The notes under the pieces: generated by a model
Databases searched by the model: none
What the model was told of the DNA's origin: nothing
The model's input: the letters and a program-made list of their open reading frames with translations, nothing else
Source: Heyndrickxia oleronia
GTDB lineage: Bacteria; Bacillota; Bacilli; Bacillales; Bacillaceae_C
DNA: 64,000 bases
Assembly: GCF_017809215.1 (NCBI RefSeq)
Contig: NZ_CP065424.1
Location: forward strand, 2,822,001 to 2,886,000
Direction of reading: 5' to 3'
Program-made: the position numbers and the translations under genes
Part shown: piece by piece, positions 26,089-34,875 of the stretch
Layout of the letters: every line of letters starts with the position of its first letter
Position numbering within the stretch: the first letter of the stretch is position 1

Positions 26089-26883
26089 TTATATATTGAC
26101 TTGCTTAACTAAATTTGATTTTATCTTTGCTGATTTATACCATTGAAGACAGAAAATATATATTAATATAATATCTACTAAATCTCCTCCATAATACATG
26201 ATCATCCCTCCTATTTCCGCCTGTGTTGTAGTTACTCCATTAGGTGGATGAGCATATATGTATTTCGACAAGACTCCATGACTAGCCATTGAAATGATCA
26301 TAATAATTGCTCGGTACATATAACTTGTTCTATGAGGTATTGGGTCAATATAAATAAATGCAGCTGTATACACATAGCCTGCAATAAAGACATGTAAATG
26401 GATGAATAAATAAAGGAGGAGATTTTGATGCATTTGGGAAAAGAGATTTGTTGTATAAAGAAGCCATAGTCCACCCACATTTAGTAAAGAAGCAGTCAGT
26501 GGATCACAAATCAGCCTAATCGGAAAACTCTTTAGCACCTTTGTAATATAACGTGCGTGTTTTACTCTAAGTGTTCTTAAAAAAAGGGTCATTGGAGCAG
26601 ATAGGAGGATTAATAACGGAGCAACCATTCCTAGCAGTAAATGACCAAACATATGAGCAGTAAAATCCTTATGTACACTTTTTGCTAATGGCCCAACAGC
26701 TATAGTTGCCATACAAAGTATTCCTAGCGCCCAATAGAATATACGAAGGTAAGACCAGCGTTTATAATGGCGATTGGATACAATACATGCAATAAGATAC
26801 AAAAAAAACAGCAATATAAAAGGTATTAATAAGAAAGGTTCGACAATTGTGATTTTAAAATGTTCCATATGTTCATTATTCAT
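26089..26883 (-). CDS. ctaG: CtaG-type cytochrome c oxidase assembly membrane protein
   Basis: 264 residues with about seven membrane spans. Characteristic segments: VHKDFTAHMFGHLLLGMVAPLLILLSAPMTLFLR (His residues and a PLL...AP motif), LHVFIAGYVYTAAFIYIDPIPHR, and MASHGVLSKYIYA. The Bacillus-type CtaG (caa3_CtaG family) is needed for assembly of the caa3 cytochrome c oxidase, probably in copper delivery. The gene overlaps the upstream DUF2243 gene by 8 bases, so they are translationally coupled. No oxidase subunits are in the window. Confidence 0.85.
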   Translation of the reverse strand: MNNEHMEHFKITIVEPFLLIPFILLFFLYLIACIVSNRHYKRWSYLRIFYWALGILCMATIAVGPLAKSVHKDFTAHMFGHLLLGMVAPLLILLSAPMTLFLRTLRVKHARYITKVLKSFPIRLICDPLTASLLNVGGLWLLYTTNLFSQMHQNLLLYLFIHLHVFIAGYVYTAAFIYIDPIPHRTSYMYRAIIMIISMASHGVLSKYIYAHPPNGVTTTQAEIGGMIMYYGGDLVDIILIYIFCLQWYKSAKIKSNLVKQVNI

Positions 26884-27346
26884 TGGCTGTTTTACCCCTT
26901 ACTAATATTTCTTTCTTTGTCTTTACTATTAGAATGATTGCTATTAAAAGTAATACTAATGCAATGATGTTCCATAATAGATCGTAAATGATTAAATTTT
27001 CCACATAACGAATTTGATGAATTCTCATCAGTTTGTGCTGGATAATTCCATCGTATAACTGAAATCCCCCTCCCCCAAGAAACACACCGCCAATCCACCT
27101 CTTTAACCAAAATGCGTTCTTACGCCTTAAATCTGCTAGAAGGAATAGCCCACCTATAGTTGCAAACCAGCTAAATGCATGGAATAAGCCATCTGAAACC
27201 AGACCAATACTTAATGTACTTTTGTCATAAAAATGATGCCAATATAATATTTGATGAAAAATCGTTTCATCCAAAAAGCAAACTAAACCAACTCCAAATA
27301 AAATACCTGACCATATATTTCGAGTTAAAGATGAAGTACTAGTCAT
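26876..27346 (-). CDS. DUF2243 membrane protein
   Basis: 156 residues from ATG at 27344-27346, six bases after GGAGGG (an upstream ATG directly abuts that site). Four predicted spans. DUF2243 signature: GILFGVGLVCFLDETIFHQILYWHHFYD near the N terminus and DGLFHAFSW and FQLYDGIIQHKLMRIHQIR, with several conserved His residues that could bind metal. Family function is not established. Its tight coupling to ctaG is recurrent in Bacillus genomes to my knowledge and suggests a role in copper or oxidase biogenesis. Confidence 0.85.
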   Translation of the reverse strand: MTSTSSLTRNIWSGILFGVGLVCFLDETIFHQILYWHHFYDKSTLSIGLVSDGLFHAFSWFATIGGLFLLADLRRKNAFWLKRWIGGVFLGGGGFQLYDGIIQHKLMRIHQIRYVENLIIYDLLWNIIALVLLLIAIILIVKTKKEILVRGKTANE

Positions 27347-27501
27347 GATCATCCCTCCGTTCTTTCATCATATAAAATCAATTATTTGCAGTTGGAAGGA
27401 ATTTTATCCAAATTTTGTTACTTTCACTAAATACTTTTAAGAATTCGTTTATCCAAAGATTTTTATCGCATTAATAAGGATATTTTCGATGTATAAAACA
27501 A

Positions 27502-27528
27502 ATAGTAACTATGTCAAACAGTTACTAT
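27502..27528. promoter_or_regulatory. 9-bp inverted repeat before the manganese catalase gene
   Basis: ATAGTAACT (27502-27510) and AGTTACTAT (27520-27528) are perfect arms with a 9-base spacer, ending 2 bases before the AAAGGAGG site. It could be an operator downstream of a TATAAA element at 27492-27497 or an RNA hairpin near the ribosome site. Confidence 0.5.
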
Positions 27529-27544
27529 CAAAGGAGGTATACCA

Positions 27545-28396
27545 TTGTATTTTTATAAAGAGGATTTAATTAATATTATTGTTCCTGATAAACCGGACCC
27601 TTCTGCAGCAAAGGTTTTGCAAGAAACATTAGGTGGCAGATTTGGTGAAATGAGAACGATGATGCAATTTTTCTTTCAAAGTTCTAACTTTCGCGGAAAA
27701 CAAAAAGAGTTTCGTGATTTAATTCGGGGAGTCTTCCTTGAAGAAATTAGCCATGTGGAGCTAGTTCAAACGACAATAAATCAATTATTAAATGGTTCAG
27801 GTGAAGAAGCAATCGGAGCTGGCGGTTCGGGAGCTCCTTTAGAGGAAGCAATTAAACATGCAAATCCCCATCATTTTATTATGGGTGCACAAAGCTCTCT
27901 CCCTGTGGATGCTGCGGGAAATCCCTGGAATGGTAACTATGTATACAGCCACGGAAATTTAATTAGTGATTTATTAGATAATGTAGTTTTAGAATCTACA
28001 GGAGTTCTTCAAAAAACGAGAATATATGAAATGAGTTCTAATAAAACTTTTAGAGAAACATTAGCTTTTCTAATTGTTCGCGATAATGCCCACCAAAATG
28101 CGTTCGCTAAAGCATTAGAAACCCTTGGTGTTGATTGGGCGAAAATCTTCCCAGTCCCAAATTATGATATCAATAAGTATCCTGAATGTAGAAAATATGT
28201 AGAAATGGGATTCCATAATGCACAATTTAATTTTAGATTAGATGAAACATTAATGGGACAAATTTTCCAAGGGGAGTCTCCTAGCAGAAATGACGGCGAG
28301 TTAAAAGTAGTTCCACCACCAAAAGGATATCCAGTTCCAATGCTACCAGAAATGCCAAACGAGCACAGTCCTGGTATACAAGACCTAAATAAATAA
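27545..28396 (+). CDS. Manganese catalase family protein
   Basis: 283 residues from TTG at 27545 after AAAGGAGGTATACCA. Family features: MYFYKEDLINII start, Glu in ETLGGRFGEMRTMMQ, the di-manganese ligand helix FLEEISHVELVQ, ANPHHFIMGAQSSLPVDAAGNPWNG, and LIVRDNAHQNAFAKALE with the second His-Glu cluster; the tail PPPKGYPVPMLPEMPNEH is also typical. It breaks down H2O2 using a di-Mn centre; B. subtilis YdbD is a homologue. It lies divergent from the DUF2243-ctaG pair and ends at its own terminator. Confidence 0.9.
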   Translation: MYFYKEDLINIIVPDKPDPSAAKVLQETLGGRFGEMRTMMQFFFQSSNFRGKQKEFRDLIRGVFLEEISHVELVQTTINQLLNGSGEEAIGAGGSGAPLEEAIKHANPHHFIMGAQSSLPVDAAGNPWNGNYVYSHGNLISDLLDNVVLESTGVLQKTRIYEMSSNKTFRETLAFLIVRDNAHQNAFAKALETLGVDWAKIFPVPNYDINKYPECRKYVEMGFHNAQFNFRLDETLMGQIFQGESPSRNDGELKVVPPPKGYPVPMLPEMPNEHSPGIQDLNK

Positions 28397-28403
28397 ATTC
28401 TTA

Positions 28404-28436
28404 AGCGTCTTTGATATAAAGGCGCTCTTTAGATTT
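28404..28436 (+). terminator. Terminator of the manganese catalase gene
   Basis: AGCGTCTTT (28404-28412) pairs with AAAGGCGCT (28418-28426, one G-U) around loop GATAT, followed by a T-rich tail. Confidence 0.75.
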
Positions 28437-28834
28437 TAAGATTTGAACAGACATTCAGATGAATACAATATTATATTTTACAATGGCTTATAGAGGTTAT
28501 TTTTCTTATCATAAAAATTCTTGCCAATCTATACAACAAACATAAAATAAGCTTATATTAAAACTAGAAGACAATCTACCTATAACAACGGGTGATACTT
28601 TTGGGGTGGATTGGGAAAGAAGATACTCTTCTATGACTTTTATTATATATTGCGGTTAAAAAAGGGCTATTACTTTATTCGAAGCCTTACATTTCCCATC
28701 GGATGATATTTTTGTAGTGTTGAGTGTAAATTATTTTTATTTCATTCATCTACACAAGAAATCAATTTTTCACATATACATGTTACCTGAACGAAATTGA
28801 ACATTTAAATTAATAGAGGCATTGTTCAAAAAAA
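28437..28834. other. Intergenic region, no gene recognised
   Basis: Short frames only; none has a ribosome site and recognisable protein pattern. No copy of the repeat family was found here. Confidence 0.5.
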
Positions 28835-29284
28835 TTATCTATCATATATTCCTCTTCCAATTAAATTGGAAGAAACAGGTACAGCCCCCATTTCTCTAGC
28901 CCATATTGATAATTGACCGATATGATGGATTTCATGAGCGATAACATGATGGATCACCTCACCATAGGTAAATTCATCCAATTTATGATTCTCTATATCA
29001 TTGGACCAGTTTTGAATGTATTCTTCAACCTCAGGTCGACATTTTATAGATAATTCTCTTATAGATTTAAGAGACGGATAATCATTAAAATTATAATGAA
29101 ACTCAGTTTTTCCTTTTAATCCTCTAATCCATGCCTGCTCAACATCAACAATATGAAATAAATTACGTAAAATACTTCCTCTACCCCCTACTCGCGTGCA
29201 TTGAAGTTCATCAACAGAAATTTTTGCACACCAATTAAACCATTCATCTCTTACTTGCCAATTATACTGAAACAACTTCAACAT
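28835..29284 (-). CDS. DinB family protein
   Basis: 149 residues from ATG at 29282-29284 after GGGAGTGATCATTAAA; the longer frame to 29359 lacks a site. Helical DinB fold: MLKLFQYNWQVRDEWFNWCAK, then LRNLFHIVDVEQAWIRGLKG with a first His, and VIHHVIAHEIHHIGQLSIWARE with the HHVIAHEIHHIGQ metal motif. Family members are metal-dependent thiol S-transferases or of unknown role. The next gene upstream (29384) also contains a DinB domain. Confidence 0.85.
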   Translation of the reverse strand: MLKLFQYNWQVRDEWFNWCAKISVDELQCTRVGGRGSILRNLFHIVDVEQAWIRGLKGKTEFHYNFNDYPSLKSIRELSIKCRPEVEEYIQNWSNDIENHKLDEFTYGEVIHHVIAHEIHHIGQLSIWAREMGAVPVSSNLIGRGIYDR

Positions 29285-29383
29285 TTTAATGATCACTCCC
29301 GGAAAATTTAATATCCATCGTATTTTTATTTTCTTAAGTGTAGAATTAGTAAGATGCAAGAATAATAGCTACGCAATAAATGA

Positions 29384-30241
29384 TCATTTTTTATGAACAA
29401 TTCTTGTTTCCCATATTTGTTGTATATGCCCACGAGCATGCCCAGCAACCATTTTTATCATATTTCTTACTTCTTCTTTACTACTACCATTTACTAAAAC
29501 GCTCCTATTTAGTGCATCTGGAATTTCTTCACAGAGCTCCAGCACATGTTCCCTAAGATATCGAAATAACATAATTGTTTTATTAACTTTTCTTGTACGA
29601 TAATTCGTTCCTAACTCCCATAAATTAGGATCATATGGGTTTCTAATATAATCACGTCCAGATTCTGCTAATGCAAATTTAATTTTATGTAGTGTTGTGA
29701 TATCTGAATCAATCAAATGAAATATTGTTTGTCTAATGGACCATTTCCCTTTTGCTCGAACCAAATCAAAGTCTTTTTCATTCAAACCACGAATCGAATC
29801 TTCTAACATTTGTATACCATTTCTATATAATTCAAGTATTTCATTATCTGGTAGAAAAAGCTCCTCCCAAAGGGAAAGAATATAACCATCTGGATCTGTT
29901 ATAAATAGCGTCTGGCCAAATCCTTCTTCAATGATAAGTTCAACCTTTAGCTGGTTAATCTTTTTTAAACGAAGATACAAATTCTCTATATCCTTTGTTA
30001 CTATGTAAAACTTCCCTTTAGGTAAAGGCTCAGAAAATATTTTTTCCAGATATGGAGAACAGTCTAAATCTTTTTTTTCTGTGATAATGGCTATTGGTTC
30101 ACCATTCGATAAATTTAATCTAGCAATCCGTTTGTTCACATCTTTCCAATCACTATACCATCCAACAACATCAGAATAAAACTTTACTGTCTGGTCTAGA
30201 TTTTTCACTCTTAATAATAAATTAGGCTTCTGTCTTTCCAT
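29384..30241 (-). CDS. Two-domain protein: VOC (glyoxalase-like) fused to a DinB-like domain
   Basis: 285 residues, ATG after GGGAGAT. Residues 1-128 form a VOC domain (LLLRVKNLDQTVKFYSDVVGW, later TLFITDPDGYILSLWEE). Residues 135-282 are DinB-like (KGKWSIRQTIFHLIDSDITTLHKIKFALAESG, then MIKMVAGHARGHIQQIWETR, with His in IFHLIDSD and GHARGH). VOC enzymes such as FosB use bacillithiol, and DinB proteins such as BstA do too, so a joint thiol-transfer function on an electrophilic substrate is an attractive inference. No frameshift joins the two; the reading frame is continuous. Confidence 0.82.
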   Translation of the reverse strand: MERQKPNLLLRVKNLDQTVKFYSDVVGWYSDWKDVNKRIARLNLSNGEPIAIITEKKDLDCSPYLEKIFSEPLPKGKFYIVTKDIENLYLRLKKINQLKVELIIEEGFGQTLFITDPDGYILSLWEELFLPDNEILELYRNGIQMLEDSIRGLNEKDFDLVRAKGKWSIRQTIFHLIDSDITTLHKIKFALAESGRDYIRNPYDPNLWELGTNYRTRKVNKTIMLFRYLREHVLELCEEIPDALNRSVLVNGSSKEEVRNMIKMVAGHARGHIQQIWETRIVHKK

Positions 30242-30749
30242 AGCTTAAAAGATCTCCCTTCTGCGAATTCTACTCTCAAATTGAACATACCAGCATCAAA
30301 ACATTCTTTTATTATATTTATATTTTTCATTCGAGATATTGAAGACAGAGATTAGATATTATGTATGAAAAACAAATCTTTTAATATGTATTCTTGGTAA
30401 TTGAGAGAATCCCCTTCTTGTAGATATTATTACGTGGTGACTAGTAATTATGATTTCACAATAAAAATGCATTTTCTCTATGTTCATGATGAGAAAATGC
30501 TCCTATACAAAATAAAACTTATTTTTTTAAATAAAAATGCTGTAAATTCCTACCTGCATTATCTTTACTTCAAGAAACACACTATTAAAACCTCATATAA
30601 TTAAACTAATTGATACATGAGAATATCATCCACATATTCATCCTCTTCATTATTGTACCAATACGAATAATGAATCTAATTGTATCATTTTAACTTGATA
30701 TTTTTATCCTTCTAAGAAATAGCCTCCATTTGATTGACTATTAGGAAAA
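30242..30749. other. Intergenic region with a hairpin
   Basis: A plus-strand frame of 67 codons (30401-30604) starts at TTG without a site and is not called. A 10-bp perfect inverted repeat GCATTTTCTC/GAGAAAATGC lies at 30469-30478 and 30491-30500; read leftward it is followed by a T-rich stretch and may terminate the methyltransferase transcript. Confidence 0.5.
30469..30500 (-). terminator. Possible distal terminator of the methyltransferase gene
   Basis: 10-bp perfect stem with a 12-nt loop, read leftward followed by ATTTTTATTG. It is 250 bases beyond the stop at 30750, hence the lower confidence. Confidence 0.45.
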
Positions 30750-31631
30750 CTAAATATATTTAACCTCTCCAAACGTTATTCTCATAAGAGCTGCATAGGT
30801 TAGTAAGGAATCTTCATTAAACGTCTGGGAAAAGAAGAATTCCGCATTAAACTGATTCTCTGCTTCATTAATTGTTAATCCTCGTTTAATCAATCCGTCA
30901 ATATATGCTTCTTTATCAAGAGGTTTCGCACCTATACCGTCCTCCTTCAATGAAAAAAACAATTTATCTTTCGCTTCTTGTTTCATATCTGGATAAAGTA
31001 CATTTACTTTATCACTAATTCTGCATTGAATATTTTCCACACCTAGTTCGGATAAATAGAGTGGTATTTTTGCTCCAATATTCCCATCTTTTCTATCTTG
31101 TTTCGCATCATTTTCAAATAACTTTTGCAGTGAGCCTAGCTGAATCATTTGTGATTGATCAAATCCATCAATATAAAACGATGCCATATTGGAAATCCAA
31201 TGCGGTTCGAAACAGATGATTTTTCCTTTATCAGCTAATGAATGAACCATTTTTTGTAACATTCTTTTTGGGTTTGCTATATGTAAAAGAAATGCATGAC
31301 AAACAGCCATATCATACTTCTTCTCCAATTCAATATTATTCATATCTGCAACAATAAATTCTGTTTCATATGGCAATGGCTTAAAAAGTTCTCTAGCCTC
31401 TTTAATAAGCTGTTCCCCTTTATCTATTCCAGTATATCTTGAACCTTCTGGTAATAAGGGGAGTAGTTTAAGCCCTAAGTATCCAAAACCACAACCAAAA
31501 TCTATGATATTTACTGGTTCTGTAATCCTCCAAATGGATTTGACTAAAAACTCTAGGTAATCGTCATTATAATATAAATCTCTTGTTCTCTTTAAATATT
31601 CTATCTGACTATCCCAATAATACTCCGACAT
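30750..31631 (-). CDS. Class I SAM-dependent methyltransferase
   Basis: 293 residues. SAM motif I NIIDFGCGFGYLGLKLL (about 42-58), YTGIDKGEQLI for motif II, FIVADMNNIEL, and MAVCHAFLLHIANPKRMLQKMVHSLADKGKIICFEP for motifs III-IV. The C-terminal half (about 185-293) is a helical cap of unknown specificity. It resembles Methyltransf_25 proteins acting on small molecules. Stand-alone leftward gene. Confidence 0.8.
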   Translation of the reverse strand: MSEYYWDSQIEYLKRTRDLYYNDDYLEFLVKSIWRITEPVNIIDFGCGFGYLGLKLLPLLPEGSRYTGIDKGEQLIKEARELFKPLPYETEFIVADMNNIELEKKYDMAVCHAFLLHIANPKRMLQKMVHSLADKGKIICFEPHWISNMASFYIDGFDQSQMIQLGSLQKLFENDAKQDRKDGNIGAKIPLYLSELGVENIQCRISDKVNVLYPDMKQEAKDKLFFSLKEDGIGAKPLDKEAYIDGLIKRGLTINEAENQFNAEFFFSQTFNEDSLLTYAALMRITFGEVKYI

Positions 31632-31689
31632 TTATTTCCTCCTATCTTATTTATCAAAGTTAAATGTTTAAAATAACATTTATAATGAA

Positions 31690-32244
31690 TTAATTATGAT
31701 AACAGGTTTCAAACTCAGTCTTCATCAGTAAACTACGACAGGCCAATCCGTTTTCATGATAAATTTCTTTACCAATTTTCAATTTTATACTTCGATCTGA
31801 ATTCGGATACCCACGCTCTTTATTGACAATAAGTAGAGTATCATCATCTATCCAATTAATCGAAAAATCACTTTTGGCATCACTATAATAAACGGTCTTT
31901 ATTTTATTTTTCTCCTCTTTAAAAGTGATATTTACCCATATGTTTACGCCTCCTGCGGCACCACCATACGTCATGTAATACGCATTGGCTACGTATTTTT
32001 CAGATGGAGAAATGACAGGTCCTTTAAAAAATTCCCCTTTCAGATTACCGAAAGTAAAAAAATAATTTGAATACAAAATTAGACAAGTAACTACTACTAT
32101 ACTAGATAAAAAAATAGTAAAAAGTCTTATCGGAAACGGTTTCTTTTTTATAAGATTGCCGATGGCTAGAAAACAAAAGGTAATAAAAATAAGAAGAGTA
32201 AGGAGAGCCGTTAAAAAGATATAAAAAGGTAAATAGATATGCAT
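31690..32244 (-). CDS. DUF5412 membrane-anchored protein
   Basis: 184 residues. Two N-terminal membrane spans (about 5-30 and 40-60) followed by an extracytoplasmic domain with the family pattern FFKGPVISPSEKYVANAYYMTYGGAAGGVN, KTVYYSDAKSDFSINWIDDDTLLI and GYPNSDRSIKLKIGKEIYHENGLACRSLLMK. DUF5412 has no known activity. The GGAAGGVN-type turn and conserved Asp residues resemble a ligand-binding beta fold. Stand-alone gene. Confidence 0.8.
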   Translation of the reverse strand: MHIYLPFYIFLTALLTLLIFITFCFLAIGNLIKKKPFPIRLFTIFLSSIVVVTCLILYSNYFFTFGNLKGEFFKGPVISPSEKYVANAYYMTYGGAAGGVNIWVNITFKEEKNKIKTVYYSDAKSDFSINWIDDDTLLIVNKERGYPNSDRSIKLKIGKEIYHENGLACRSLLMKTEFETCYHN

Positions 32245-32453
32245 GTAATTTCACCTATTATAGAAAAAAACGATTAGATTATAAGATCTCTTATACAGTT
32301 TATTTAATCAATTCGCTAGATGGATATAAAAACCCTTTTCTTAGAGTAAATTCACTAGAAGTTTATTTTCCTATTAATATCTTTTTCATGACTATAATTG
32401 TTTTATAACTCTCCATTATGAATTTTCCAGCCAATTGACTATGAGTAAATGTA

Positions 32454-32795
32454 CTACGAAGCAAATGCCTTCATGATCAAATTTTGTAGAAGAAGAAACA
32501 ACCCCCATGCAATGATTCCTAATAAAATTGCTATTACTAAATGAATTGAATACTTTAATCCAAAATAAATCACCAATAACATTACAGCAGTTGCAGGTAA
32601 ACCCACTAGTACTCCCCATGCAAATTGACTAACATTGTGATTAGGCGTTCCTTGTAGAGTTAACCAGATAATACTTAAGATGCTAATTAACGGCAAGGCA
32701 GCAACGATCCCACCATATACTGGGAAGCGTCTTGCCACTTCTGTTACGACACCAATTATGACTGCTGAAGAAGCAATTTTTAACAATAAATACAT
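32454..32795 (-). CDS. DUF3147 membrane protein
   Basis: 113 residues, four predicted spans covering most of the protein; signature VTEVARRFPVYGGIVAALPLISILSIIWL and ALLVGLPATAVMLLVIYFG-like sequence typical of DUF3147. Its ATG directly abuts the stop codon of the MarR gene (no gap), so the two are translationally coupled. Regulation by that MarR protein through the operator at 33211-33250 is expected. Role unknown; membrane localisation and MarR control suggest a transport or stress function. Confidence 0.82.
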   Translation of the reverse strand: MYLLLKIASSAVIIGVVTEVARRFPVYGGIVAALPLISILSIIWLTLQGTPNHNVSQFAWGVLVGLPATAVMLLVIYFGLKYSIHLVIAILLGIIAWGLFLLLQNLIMKAFAS

Positions 32796-33194
32796 TTATT
32801 TTGATACCTCACTTAATAATTTAAATCCTTCAATTACCTTTGCTCGTTCAGTAGCCGTTAATTTGCTAAGTACTATTCGGAGCTTATTATCATCTAACTC
32901 TGTATGCTTTTTTACAATGGATGAGCCAATATCTGTTAAATGTAAAAATACTTTTCGTTGATCATTCTCAGACCTTTCTTTATATAACCAGCCATTTCTC
33001 ACTAACTTCTTTACATGTTCAGAAGCAGTATTGTGTGAAATCATTAATTCATTTGCAATATCACGAATCATCATATTTTTCTTCTTTTGAACCATTTGTA
33101 ATATACGGATACTTTGATGGGAAATGTTTTCTTCTTGAACTGGGTGTAAATTAAAATATATATCTGTAAAGTAGTTATTTAAATCTTGTATCAT
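32796..33194 (-). CDS. MarR-family transcriptional regulator
   Basis: 132 residues. Winged HTH MMIRDIANELMISHNTASEHVKKLVRNGWLYKERSENDQRKVFLHLTDIG, with the DxR wing motif (SENDQRKV) characteristic of MarR proteins. Flanking helices provide dimerisation. It is the first gene of a two-gene leftward operon with DUF3147. A perfect dyad 30-60 bases upstream is the likely autoregulatory site. Confidence 0.88.
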   Translation of the reverse strand: MIQDLNNYFTDIYFNLHPVQEENISHQSIRILQMVQKKKNMMIRDIANELMISHNTASEHVKKLVRNGWLYKERSENDQRKVFLHLTDIGSSIVKKHTELDDNKLRIVLSKLTATERAKVIEGFKLLSEVSK

Positions 33195-33210
33195 ATTTTT
33201 CTCCTTTTTT

Positions 33211-33250
33211 ATATCGTTTCTATCGATTATATCGTATAAAACGATATAAT
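33211..33250. promoter_or_regulatory. MarR operator with an extra half-site
   Basis: ATTATATCGT (33226-33235) and ACGATATAAT (33241-33250) are perfect arms with a 5-bp spacer. A further ATATCGTTT at 33211-33219 repeats the ATATCG half-site. They lie 17-56 bases before the MarR start. Confidence 0.6.
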
Positions 33251-33312
33251 TATAATTTAATTTCGTAATTAAATAATGCCTTTTCCACTTTTATTGATAT
33301 CCATCATGTCAA

Positions 33313-33347
33313 AATAAAAAATGCGATACTTTATTAAGTACCGCATT
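33313..33347 (-). terminator. Terminator of the VOC gene at 33450-33824
   Basis: Read leftward, AATGCGGTACTT pairs with AAGTATCGCATT (33347-33336 and 33331-33320) using a G-U pair that exists only on this strand, followed by TTTTTATTTT. Confidence 0.8.
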
Positions 33348-33449
33348 AGGTATAGTTTAGATTGTATTTTAATACACATATTTGTTTTCTAGTATTTATA
33401 TTTCGATTTATGCCAACTTTTCCTTTTCAGTTACTAAATTAAAATATCA

Positions 33450-33824
33450 TTAACCCGTACAAATCATGATGATATTCCCATCTGGATCACAAATGTTAAA
33501 ATAGGCAAAATCATCAAAACTAACAATCTCCGATTGTATTTGATACCCCAGTTTCTGAACAAAATCATAGGACTGATGGATGTCATCTGTATGAAAATTA
33601 AACAACGGGTTTTCAGAAGGACGTATTTCCTTTATGACATCAGATGGTCCCGCATCTAATGTTAGCCCAGTATGATGATTCAGCTTAATATTGTAAACGG
33701 GTCTAGAAACCTCCGCTAAATTAAATTTTTGATTGAGTAATTGACAGTACCAGGTAACGGACCTTTTTAAATTACTGACATGTACAAAAATGGTATTAAT
33801 TTCATTTTTTATCGGACTATTCAT
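33450..33824 (-). CDS. VOC (glyoxalase-like) family protein
   Basis: 124 residues from ATG at 33822-33824 after AAGGAGTAGTGTTGATA. VOC pattern: NTIFVHVSNLKRSVTWYCQLLN at the N terminus, LTLDAG in the middle and YFNICDPDGNIIMICTG at the C terminus. Two beta-alpha-beta-beta-beta modules are present. Metal ligands are only partly evident (His18 or nearby and the terminal region), so activity is open. Its own terminator is downstream. Confidence 0.78.
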   Translation of the reverse strand: MNSPIKNEINTIFVHVSNLKRSVTWYCQLLNQKFNLAEVSRPVYNIKLNHHTGLTLDAGPSDVIKEIRPSENPLFNFHTDDIHQSYDFVQKLGYQIQSEIVSFDDFAYFNICDPDGNIIMICTG

Positions 33825-33872
33825 TATCAACACTACTCCTTCGAATTGAATTATTTCATATTCTCAAAAATA

Positions 33873-34493
33873 TCATTTGATATATTTAAAGGATTCAATC
33901 ATTTCAGTAATTTCCTGTTCAGAAAATTTTCCTTTTCTTTCCTTATCATATTGAGTAATATCTATTAGATAGGTAATTTTCGTCTCACGATCTTTCCATA
34001 TGATATGTTGATTAAAATCATAATCAATATACTCTGCAAAACTTCCATCTTTTATATGAATCTTTTTAATATCTGTTGGTTCTCCATAGACTGTCTCAAC
34101 ATTCATAGGCTGCGCTAAAATGGATAGTTTAATTTCATCTCCTAAAAAAATCTGCTCAAAGTTTACTTCCTTATATGGCAGTCTTGTCATATCTCTCGAT
34201 GCTTTTTCTTCATCATTAAGTGTTGTTTTTGTTACACTTTTTCCTACTCTATAAACTATATCGTGCAATTCCGCTTCAGCTTTATGCACTTTAAACGGAA
34301 GTTTTGAAGGCGTTTTTAATAATTCCACTAATTTTGGAGGAGCTTTTTTTATAATATTATCAATACTATTTGTTTTTTCTATGTTTTCACTAATTGCTTC
34401 TTCTTTTTCAACTATTCTATTGTTTGAATAGATATATAATCCTACTGCAATTACCAGTATTACCCCAATAATTATCAAACTCTTCTTATACAT
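33873..34493 (-). CDS. Membrane-anchored protein of unknown function
   Basis: 206 residues. N-terminal anchor LIIIGVILVIAVGLYIYS (about 6-23) flanked by Lys, no lipobox, then an acidic linker (26-50) and a C-terminal soluble domain that ends WKDRETKITYLIDITQY...EQEITEMIESFKYIK. That ending resembles the beta-sandwich of DUF4367-type cell-surface proteins, with low certainty. It lies leftward, upstream of the VOC gene by about 50 bases. Confidence 0.65.
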   Translation of the reverse strand: MYKKSLIIIGVILVIAVGLYIYSNNRIVEKEEAISENIEKTNSIDNIIKKAPPKLVELLKTPSKLPFKVHKAEAELHDIVYRVGKSVTKTTLNDEEKASRDMTRLPYKEVNFEQIFLGDEIKLSILAQPMNVETVYGEPTDIKKIHIKDGSFAEYIDYDFNQHIIWKDRETKITYLIDITQYDKERKGKFSEQEITEMIESFKYIK

Positions 34494-34587
34494 TATGTTT
34501 CACCCTTCAAGTTTTGAGTTTTAATAATAATTTGCACAAAATAGAGAAACGATGTTAGCAGTTACTTATCAATTTATTAGCAAGTTC

Positions 34588-34833
34588 TTACCAATAGATG
34601 AAATTAATAATCAACACCAATAAAATAATTATGCAAATACCACTAAACAAAAAATAGGCTAAATATCTAATTCCTTTTGGAAACTTACTAATGTCAAAAC
34701 TATTTCTTTTTATCACACCTCCAGCTTCGATCTTCTGTAAATTTTCTACCGGTGAATATAAATCTTCTTCGTTCCAGCCTGTATTTGCTTGGTCAGCTGA
34801 TTGTGTTTCATGAATATTCTTAATCTTAAACAC
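34588..34833 (-). CDS. Small tail-anchored membrane protein
   Basis: 81 residues. Polar N-terminal part (1-55) and one C-terminal hydrophobic span (about 58-79: LAYFLFSGICIIILLVLIINFIYW), so the soluble part would face the cytoplasm. Not recognised. It is 42 bases downstream of the kinase-like gene on the same strand, and another anchored protein follows at 33873, so the three may form a unit. Confidence 0.6.
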   Translation of the reverse strand: MFKIKNIHETQSADQANTGWNEEDLYSPVENLQKIEAGGVIKRNSFDISKFPKGIRYLAYFLFSGICIIILLVLIINFIYW

Positions 34834-34875
34834 ACCCTTTTTTTGGTCTGTAAAAGTGTTTCCATAATAATGGAT

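Noticed and set aside
30401..30604. Plus-strand ORF of 67 codons
   Set aside because: TTG start without ribosome site, low-complexity residues, and it spans a hairpin.
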